From: JBEKEX01 sp050013615 | GTDB taxonomy: Bacteria > Chloroflexota > Anaerolineae > Anaerolineales > Anaerolineaceae | Direction: 5' to 3' | Assembly (NCBI GenBank): GCA_050013615.1 | Contig: JBEKEX010000071.1 | Span: 1 to 11,069, forward strand | DNA length: 11,069 nucleotides | Shown here: piece by piece, positions 6,990-11,069 of the stretch | How the letters are laid out: every line of letters begins with the position of its first letter | Position numbering within the stretch: the stretch's first letter is position 1 | Program-made: the position numbers and the translations under genes | Notes under the pieces: generated by a model | Database searches by the model: none | What the model was told of the DNA's origin: nothing | The model's input: only the letters and a program-made list of their open reading frames with translations

Positions 6990-7343
6990 ATGGAAAACGA
7001 GATTACCATTATTGAAGGCCCACCGCCCACTTTCGAAACCGTCGACGATGGATGGGCACTTGGGTTGAATGAAGCCCCCTTCTTATACGACCTCGCCCTA
7101 ACACACCTGCGCACCTTCAACGGCGCGGAGTTGGTTGAGCGTTGCCATCGCACCTGGAGCCAACAGAATACCATGTTCCTGCATTACCGGAACGACCTTG
7201 GTCTAGATGAACAAGCCCCTATCATGGCCGTCCGGTCGGTCGAGACCAATGAAGGGCAAGTGCTTTTCTTGTGGATCAGGTTAAAGCCTGAGGACGAGGA
7301 AGAAGACGAGGATGACAACCAGGAAGACGAGGGGTTAGAATAA
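6990..7343 (+). CDS. Conserved-looking protein of unknown function with acidic tail
   Basis: This 117-aa, probably cytoplasmic protein has a compact N-terminal domain (about 1-100) and an extremely acidic C-terminal tail in which 13 of the last 17 residues are Asp or Glu. Notable segments are EGPPPTFE (9-16), DDGWALGLNEAP (19-30), LRTFNGAELVERCHRTW (40-56), APIMAVRS (76-83) and VLFLWIRLKP (91-100). There is no signal peptide or membrane helix. A single cysteine (Cys52) is not part of a metal site. ATG 6990 is preferred to the in-frame ATG 6966, because GAGG (6980-6983) lies at a normal distance and the extended -10 box overlaps the earlier ATG. The gene diverges from hsp20 and is monocistronic, followed by hairpins. 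I know no function. Its general character recalls uncharacterised Chloroflexota proteins, but that is from memory and unchecked. Confidence 0.75.
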   Translation: MENEITIIEGPPPTFETVDDGWALGLNEAPFLYDLALTHLRTFNGAELVERCHRTWSQQNTMFLHYRNDLGLDEQAPIMAVRSVETNEGQVLFLWIRLKPEDEEEDEDDNQEDEGLE

Positions 7344-7354
7344 CAACTTTTAAA

Positions 7355-7395
7355 TGATAAACGCTCGGGTGAGGGGGGCACCCAAACGTTTATCA
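7355..7395. other. Interrupted long hairpin after the acidic-tail gene
   Basis: TGATAAACG (7355-7363) pairs perfectly with CGTTTATCA (7387-7395). Inside it, GGGTG (7367-7371) pairs with CACCC (7379-7383), separated by a symmetrical 3x3 internal loop, with a 7-nt G-rich apical loop. It begins 12 bp after the stop codon. No T-run follows, so it is more likely a 3'-end protecting structure or binding site than a terminator by itself. Confidence 0.5.
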
Positions 7396-7452
7396 AATCC
7401 ATTTTACCATCCTGTTCGTAAAATGCAAGAGCCAATCCGAGTTCAATTTGAC

Positions 7453-7480
7453 AAAAAAGAGCCATTTAACGGCTTTTTTG
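7453..7480 (+). terminator. Intrinsic terminator
   Basis: AAAAAAGAGCC (7453-7463) pairs with GGCTTTTTT (7471-7479) across a 7-nt loop, with one G-T pair, and TTTTTTGTTT follows the GC part of the stem. This is the likely end of the 6990-7343 transcript. The A-run on the left gives it some activity on the opposite strand as well. Confidence 0.72.
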
Positions 7481-7482
7481 TT

Positions 7483-7529
7483 TGCACCTCCGCGACACAT
7501 AGGTGCACTACCGTGCAGCATATCCACGG
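7483..7529. other. Two consecutive small hairpins
   Basis: TGCACCT (7483-7489) and AGGTGCA (7501-7507) form a 7-bp stem with an 11-nt loop. CCGTG (7511-7515) and CACGG (7525-7529) form a 5-bp stem with a 9-nt loop. They follow the terminator directly and precede the ABC operon promoter, so no known transcript obviously contains them. Function unknown; the second stem is short enough to be chance. Confidence 0.35.
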
Positions 7530-7575
7530 AAACCTTAAAATATTGTATTTGACCCCCATTTTAGGATATTGCCTA

Positions 7576-7603
7576 TTGATTTTTCTGGTAATCGCCCTAT
7601 AAT
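7576..7603 (+). promoter_or_regulatory. Strong promoter of the amino acid ABC operon
   Basis: TTGATT (7576-7581) and a perfect TATAAT (7598-7603) are separated by 16 bp, the best sigma70-type promoter in the window. Transcription would start near 7610, leaving an untranslated leader of about 170 nt before the binding-protein gene, unusually long and apparently structured. Confidence 0.75.
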
Positions 7604-7631
7604 GTAACAAATATTTTACTGGTTGTCTGAC

Positions 7632-7712
7632 GTGAAAAAGCGCAAAAGATACAGAAGCCTAGTTCGCCTCTTTCTACTTAATCTACAAAGGGAAATTCCT
7701 GACGCAGCATGA
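7632..7712 (+). CDS. Candidate Arg-rich leader peptide of the ABC operon
   Basis: A GTG-initiated frame of 26 codons plus TGA begins about 22 nt after the predicted transcription start. It opens MKKRKRYRSLVRLF and ends REIPDAA. It has five Arg codons (CGC, AGA, AGA, CGC, AGG; residues 4, 6, 8, 12, 20), three Lys and five Leu. Its stop codon lies exactly in the apical loop of the 7685-7731 hairpin. Against it: no Shine-Dalgarno sequence precedes the GTG or the alternative TTG at 7623, and a frame of this length can occur by chance. If real, it would be a sensor peptide whose translation rate controls the downstream transporter. Confidence 0.3.
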   Translation: MKKRKRYRSLVRLFLLNLQREIPDAA

Positions 7713-7731
7713 GTTAGGTATTTCTCTTTGT
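7685..7731 (+). promoter_or_regulatory. Long leader hairpin, possible antiterminator
   Basis: ACAAAGGGAAAT (7685-7696) pairs with ATTTCTCTTTGT (7720-7731), 12 bp including one G-U. After a single T-T mismatch, CCTGAC (7698-7703) pairs with GTTAGG (7713-7718), giving an 18-bp interrupted stem with a 9-nt loop in the transcript leader. Its last three bases are shared with the next hairpin, so the two full structures are mutually exclusive. Confidence 0.55.
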
Positions 7732-7760
7732 CGTTTAATTCAGACGACACATCATTTTTT
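7729..7760 (+). terminator. Possible attenuator hairpin before the ABC operon
   Basis: TGTCGT (7729-7734) pairs with ACGACA (7744-7749) around a 9-nt loop, and a run of six T (7755-7760) follows after CATCA. The stem is short and the 5-nt spacer to the T-run is longer than ideal, so it would be a weak terminator. It ends just before the binding-protein ribosome binding site (AGGAG, 7768-7772). Confidence 0.35.
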
Positions 7761-7780
7761 ATTAAAGAGGAGAAGAGAAG

Positions 7781-8740
7781 ATGAAAGTATTACGTTGGAT
7801 CGGTTTGTTTGTTTTATGTTTTGTGGTAGCTGCCTGCTCGGCATCTCCCACAGTGGCGCCCACTGCGGCTGTTGTAGCGCCGACGAGCGCACCAACCGAG
7901 GCTGCAGCTGCTGCAGCCACAGTAGCACCCACCCCGGTTGCCACCATTCCCGCGGACCAGGTGGTGGTAAATGGTCACTTGACGATTTGCAGTGATATCC
8001 CCTATCCTCCACAAGAGTTTTTCGATGAGAATGGGAATCCACAAGGCATGGATGTCGATATCGGCAATGAGATCGGCAACCGCCTGGGTTTGAAATCCCA
8101 ATACGTCAATACCGTATTCGATTCGATCATCCTGGCAGTGACAGGTGGCAAATGCGATATCATCATTTCGGCCATGAATGTCACCGCCGATCGCCAGAAG
8201 CAGGTCAGCCTGATCCCCTACTTCCAGGCCGGACAATCCTTCGTGACCTTGAAGGGGAACCCCGATAACATCAAGTCCACAATGGATCTGTGCGGGAAGT
8301 CTGCCGCAGCAGAAAGCGGCACCACTGAAGCCGATTATCTGCAAGGGACCGGCGACTACGCCGGCAAAGGCCTGACCCAGGCGTGCACGGCAGCCGGCAA
8401 ACCGGCGATCAACGTTGTAGTGACCGCCAAGGATACGGATGCCCTCCAACAACTGCAGGCAGGCAAAGTAGTGATCTATTCAGCCGACTCCCCGGTGGCT
8501 GCTTACTACACCGTCCAGCATCCCGACCAATTCGAACTGGCCGCGGGCGGCGAAGTGCTTGAACCCGTTCAGGAAGGGATCGGTGTGCCCTGCGGTACAG
8601 CCTCCGATTGCACTACCGCACCTCTTTCTGCCGTTGGTGCAGCCGTAAAGGCTGCCTTGCAGAGCATGATGGCAGATGGAACGTACCAAAAGATTCTCTC
8701 CAACTGGAACCTCTCCACAGGCGCTGTGACACTTCCATAA
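7781..8740 (+). CDS. Polar amino acid ABC transporter, substrate-binding lipoprotein
   Basis: This is the extracytoplasmic receptor of the importer encoded by the next two genes. The 319-aa protein has a lipoprotein signal with lipobox VAAC (lipidated Cys19), then an Ala/Pro/Thr tether to about residue 57 holding it on the membrane. A family 3 solute-binding domain follows (about 62-312): YPPQEFFDENGNPQGMDVDIGNEI (75-98), GKCDIIISAMNVTADR (123-138), where Arg138 matches the family arginine that grips the amino acid carboxylate, and SADSPVAAYY (234-243), where Asp236 fits the amino-group ligand. Six cysteines lie in the mature domain (70, 125, 171, 202, 271, 277); Cys171-Cys202 and Cys271-Cys277 look like possible disulfides. 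AGGAG lies 8 nt before the ATG. The amino acid bound cannot be read from sequence. A strong hairpin separates it from the permease gene, which would favour more binding protein than permease. Confidence 0.92.
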   Translation: MKVLRWIGLFVLCFVVAACSASPTVAPTAAVVAPTSAPTEAAAAAATVAPTPVATIPADQVVVNGHLTICSDIPYPPQEFFDENGNPQGMDVDIGNEIGNRLGLKSQYVNTVFDSIILAVTGGKCDIIISAMNVTADRQKQVSLIPYFQAGQSFVTLKGNPDNIKSTMDLCGKSAAAESGTTEADYLQGTGDYAGKGLTQACTAAGKPAINVVVTAKDTDALQQLQAGKVVIYSADSPVAAYYTVQHPDQFELAAGGEVLEPVQEGIGVPCGTASDCTTAPLSAVGAAVKAALQSMMADGTYQKILSNWNLSTGAVTLP

Positions 8741-8750
8741 ATTTGGATAA

Positions 8751-8788
8751 CTTTGAAGGGGATGTCCTCATTGAGGACATCCCCAAAG
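8751..8788 (+). promoter_or_regulatory. Intercistronic hairpin between binding protein and permease
   Basis: GGGGATGTCCTC (8758-8769) pairs perfectly with GAGGACATCCCC (8773-8784) around a 3-nt loop. CTTT (8751-8754) with AAAG (8785-8788) extends the stem across a 3-nt bulge. It starts 10 bp after the stop codon and has no T-run after it. Such structures in binding-protein operons commonly protect the upstream message from 3' exonucleases or attenuate expression of downstream genes. Between it and the permease (8789-8918) I find no convincing promoter. Confidence 0.75.
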
Positions 8789-8918
8789 GTCGTACGGTTT
8801 GAAAGGGACTCCATACTATTGGAATACCCGGTTTTTAATCTTGCTCCCCATCAAGAACGAGGAGAATGGAATCAGATAAATTGCGCAACCGCTAGCAAAC
8901 GAGGAAAAATAAGGAACT

Positions 8919-9695
8919 ATGTATCATTTTGATTGGGTCTTATTCTGGAAATACCTGTGGCCCGTAACGGCATTCCAAAACCCGCTCATCCGCAACGGTT
9001 TGATCGTCACGATCGTTGTCAGCATCATCGCTCAGGCGATGGGCGTCATCTTGGGGTTGTTTGCCGCACTGGCCAAGATGTCGAAATTTGCCCCGCTGCG
9101 CTGGCTGCAACAAGCGTATGTCTGGTTTTTTCGGGGAACTCCCCTTTTGGTCCAGATGGCGCTCTTGTATTATGGCTTGGGAGTCACCCACATCTTTGAC
9201 TTCCCTGATTGGCACATCGGCGTCGTCACCATCACCGGGGCCATCCAGGCCGGTGTTCTGGCACTTGGCATTAATGAAGGCGCTTACATGGCCGAGATCA
9301 TACGCGCCGGAATCGAAGCCATCGACACTGGTCAAATGGAAGCAGCCAAATCGCTTGGCATGACCTTTGGGCTGGCCATGCGCCGGATCGTCCTGCCACA
9401 AGCTGCTAAAGTCATCATCCCACCCCTGGGCAACGAATTCAATAATATGATGAAGACGACCACCCTGATGACGATCATCTCGGCTGGGGAACTCTTCTAT
9501 GGGTTCGAACAGGTCAACGCCTTGCTGTTCAAACCTTTCGAACTCTATCTGGACGCTTCGATCTATTACCTCGCAATGACAACCGTTTGGTCCTTCATCC
9601 AAAGCAGGATCGAATCCAACCTCGGCGAACGAAAGATCATCGAAAGCAATCCCGGATTCTTCCGGCGTTTGTTCCAATTCAAAGGAGTGCATTGA
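8919..9695 (+). CDS. Polar amino acid ABC transporter, permease
   Basis: This 258-aa inner-membrane subunit belongs to the HisM/GlnP type and forms the translocation channel, as a homodimer if no second permease exists (none is seen in the operon). Hydrophobic helices lie at about 27-52, 63-90, 100-128, 182-195 and 212-228. The segment FFRGTPLLVQ (70-79) is typical of this family. The coupling loop (EAA motif) is EAAKSLGMTFGLAMRRIVLPQA (141-162), with the conserved Gly147, through which the ATPase transmits motion. LGNEFNNMMKTTTL (170-183) is also characteristic. AAGGA (8911-8915) lies only 3 nt before the ATG and GAGGA (8901-8905) 13 nt before, so the ribosome binding site is not ideal. The stop TGA overlaps the ATPase start by one base (TGATG), indicating translational coupling. 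Confidence 0.94.
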   Translation: MYHFDWVLFWKYLWPVTAFQNPLIRNGLIVTIVVSIIAQAMGVILGLFAALAKMSKFAPLRWLQQAYVWFFRGTPLLVQMALLYYGLGVTHIFDFPDWHIGVVTITGAIQAGVLALGINEGAYMAEIIRAGIEAIDTGQMEAAKSLGMTFGLAMRRIVLPQAAKVIIPPLGNEFNNMMKTTTLMTIISAGELFYGFEQVNALLFKPFELYLDASIYYLAMTTVWSFIQSRIESNLGERKIIESNPGFFRRLFQFKGVH

Positions 9696-10501
9696 TGGCT
9701 ACACTTATTGCACCCCCTGTGCCTGTCATTGATACCAACGTGGTTGTCAAGTTCGATCATGTCAATAAATTTTTCGGTTCTCTTCACGTATTGAATGACA
9801 TCAACCTCGAAGTCAAAAAGAATGAAACGTTGGTGATCATCGGGCCTTCCGGTTCGGGTAAAAGTACTATGCTCCGATCCATCAACCACCTTGAAAATAT
9901 CAACAGCGGTCACATCTACATCAACGGCCGTATGATCGGGTATTACGAAAAGAATGGCCGCTTGTATGAAGAGTCCGAGAAAAATATTTCCCGGCAGCGT
10001 GCCGGCATCGGTATGGTATTCCAGCGTTTCAACCTGTTTCCCCACTTGACAGCGCTGGAGAACATCATGGAAGCACCTCTCAACGTGCTCAAGGTGCCAC
10101 GCGAAACCGCCAGAGCAGATGCCGTCCGTCTGCTGCAACGGGTGGGCCTGACCGATAAATGTGATAGCTATCCCAGCCAACTTTCAGGCGGTCAGCAGCA
10201 GCGCATTGCCATTGCCCGTGCCCTGGCCATGAAGCCCAGCTTGATGCTCTTCGACGAACCCACCTCTGCTCTCGATCCTGAGATGATCGGCGAAGTACTG
10301 GATGTGATGAAGGAGTTGGCGCTGGGTCTCGAGATGACCATGGTCGTAGTATCCCATGAGATGGGCTTTGCGCGTGCCGCCGCCGACCGTATCATCTTTG
10401 TCGACGATGGCCGTATCATCGAAGAGAACACACCGGAAGAAATCTATGACCATCCACGCGAAGCACGTACGAAGGAGTTCTTGAGCAAGATTTTGCACTA
10501 G
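9695..10501 (+). CDS. Polar amino acid ABC transporter, ATP-binding protein
   Basis: This is the cytoplasmic ATPase that powers import, HisP/GlnQ type, 268 aa. In order it shows the Walker A motif GPSGSGKST (50-58), the Q-loop glutamine (Gln110 in VFQRFNLFPH), the signature LSGGQQQR (163-170), Walker B LMLFDEP (183-189, catalytic Glu188), the D-loop SALD (191-194) and the switch histidine (His221 in VVSHEMGFA). The segment GYYEKNGRLYEESEKN (82-97) fills the place of the HisP-type insertion before the Q-loop. ATG 9695 is chosen because AAGGAG (9682-9687) lies 7 nt upstream and it overlaps the permease stop. An in-frame ATG at 9587 would add 36 residues read from inside the permease gene and is not credible. 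It is the last gene of the operon. Confidence 0.96.
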   Translation: MATLIAPPVPVIDTNVVVKFDHVNKFFGSLHVLNDINLEVKKNETLVIIGPSGSGKSTMLRSINHLENINSGHIYINGRMIGYYEKNGRLYEESEKNISRQRAGIGMVFQRFNLFPHLTALENIMEAPLNVLKVPRETARADAVRLLQRVGLTDKCDSYPSQLSGGQQQRIAIARALAMKPSLMLFDEPTSALDPEMIGEVLDVMKELALGLEMTMVVVSHEMGFARAAADRIIFVDDGRIIEENTPEEIYDHPREARTKEFLSKILH

Positions 10502-10526
10502 AGCTCCTGGCTTCCAGAATTTGCAA

Positions 10527-10569
10527 ATGAAAAGAGCCAGTTCCATGCGAATGGGGCTGGCTCTTTCAT
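10527..10569. terminator. Bidirectional terminator between ABC operon and aldehyde dehydrogenase
   Basis: AAAGAGCCAG (10531-10540) pairs with CTGGCTCTTT (10557-10566). Above it, two T-G pairs and CCAT/ATGG (10543-10546 with 10551-10554) close a GCGA tetraloop, and ATG/CAT can extend the base. The result is about 16 continuous pairs. Plus-strand sequence ends in CTCTTTCATT and minus-strand in CTCTTTTCATTT, so it can serve both convergent genes. Confidence 0.8.
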
Positions 10570-10598
10570 TAAATCAAACATGACTTACCGCTATGTAT

Positions 10599-11069
10599 CT
10601 ATTCCTGTGAGATCATCACATGCTTGGTGACCTGGTAGCCTTCCACGGCTTCGGACGACAAATCCTTGCCAAACCCGGACTGTTTGAAACCGCCGTGCGG
10701 CGTCTCGGAGGTCAGCGGCATGTGGTCGTTGATCCAAACTGTGCCAAATTCCAGTTGTGCTGAGACACGCATGGCACGCCCGACGTCTTTGGTGAACACC
10801 GAAGCAGCCAGGCCGAAGACCACGTCATTGGCCAGGCGGATGCCATCGGCTTCATCTTTAAAGGAATTGATGGTCACCACAGGGCCGAAAACCTCGCTCT
10901 GAATGATCTCAGATTTCTGGTCAGCCCCGGCAATCAGCGTCGGTTCGTAATAATAACCCTGCGGAAAATCCTTGGGCACACCGCCGCCGACCAGCACCTT
11001 GGCCCCGTCTGCCTTGGCACGTTCCACAAACCCGTTGACCGTCTTGCGATGGCTGCCGGAAATTAATGG
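10599..11069 (-). CDS. Aldehyde dehydrogenase family, aminobutyraldehyde-type (C-terminal part)
   Basis: The frame is open to the right edge, so only the last 156 residues are visible. An apparent internal GTG at 11027 is not a start, because the family sequence continues upstream (PLISGSHRKTVNGFVERA). Members oxidise aldehydes to acids with NAD(P)+. Recognisable family elements are VLVGGG, YYYEPTLI, SEVFGPVVTI, NDVVFGLAASVFTKD, GTVWINDHMPL and PHGGFKQSGFGKD, ending EGYQVTKHVMI. The stretch WINDHMPLTSETPHGG with the KHVMI ending most resembles gamma-aminobutyraldehyde dehydrogenases (PatD-like) of putrescine breakdown, but betaine-aldehyde and other relatives are close. The catalytic Cys and general-base Glu are outside the window. 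It is convergent with the amino acid importer, so any link is by neighbourhood only. Confidence 0.88.
   Translation of the reverse strand, partial: PLISGSHRKTVNGFVERAKADGAKVLVGGGVPKDFPQGYYYEPTLIAGADQKSEIIQSEVFGPVVTINSFKDEADGIRLANDVVFGLAASVFTKDVGRAMRVSAQLEFGTVWINDHMPLTSETPHGGFKQSGFGKDLSSEAVEGYQVTKHVMISQE

Noticed and set aside
7354..7602. 82-codon open frame on the plus strand
   Set aside because: It runs through an interrupted hairpin, an intrinsic terminator and into the -10 box of the ABC promoter. It has no ribosome binding site, and the translation looks random.
8807..8820. Small inverted repeat TCCA/TGGA between hairpin and permease
   Set aside because: A 4-bp stem is too short to support a function, and no promoter hexamers are properly spaced around it.
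8940..9692. 250-codon open frame antisense to the permease
   Set aside because: It mirrors the permease gene; its composition is typical of an antisense shadow and it has no motifs or ribosome binding site.
9587..9694. Longer N-terminus for the ABC ATPase
   Set aside because: The added 36 residues come from the permease gene in another frame. ATG 9695 has a good ribosome binding site and overlaps the permease stop.

Overview
This window looks like chromosomal DNA of a Chloroflexota bacterium, probably Anaerolineae-like. That is an inference from lipoproteins with long Ala/Pro/Thr linkers after the lipobox, the small hypothetical proteins present, moderately high GC coding sequence and short monocistronic or small-operon layout. 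No similarity search was possible. No prophage, IS element, CRISPR array, tRNA or rRNA was recognised, so the region reads as core or housekeeping DNA plus one nutrient-uptake operon.

Layout. (1) 1-670, minus strand: N-terminal part of a secreted lipoprotein resembling the N-terminal domain of M1-type metallopeptidases; it runs off the left edge. (2) 818-2302, minus: a membrane GT2 glycosyltransferase of the cellulose/mannan-synthase type, followed by an intrinsic terminator. (3) 2675-5152, plus: gyrA, diverging from the glycosyltransferase across a 372-bp promoter region. (4) 5238-6271, minus: birA (biotin-protein ligase without a DNA-binding domain) followed by a 73-aa single-pass membrane protein, probably one operon. 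(5) 6433-6846, minus: an Hsp20 small heat-shock protein with its own hairpin terminator. (6) 6990-7343, plus: a protein of unknown function with a very acidic tail, diverging from hsp20. (7) 7344-7780: a hairpin-rich intergenic region ending in a strong promoter and a leader of about 170 nt. (8) 7781-10501, plus: a complete polar amino acid ABC importer (binding lipoprotein, permease, ATPase), with a strong hairpin between the first two genes. (9) 10599-11069, minus: the C-terminal part of an aldehyde dehydrogenase resembling aminobutyraldehyde dehydrogenases, convergent with the ABC operon and sharing its terminator.

The most interesting part is the leader of the ABC importer. Between a near-consensus promoter (7576-7603) and the first gene lies a 26-codon potential ORF with five Arg codons. 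Its 3' end lies inside a long hairpin, and that hairpin's last 3 nt overlap a second hairpin followed by six T. The geometry matches classical transcription attenuation by ribosome stalling. It is a hypothesis, weakened by the absence of a clear ribosome binding site for the leader ORF. The basic, Arg-rich leader, the amino acid importer and the neighbouring aminobutyraldehyde-type dehydrogenase would together fit arginine or polyamine use, but the transporter's substrate cannot be read from the sequence.
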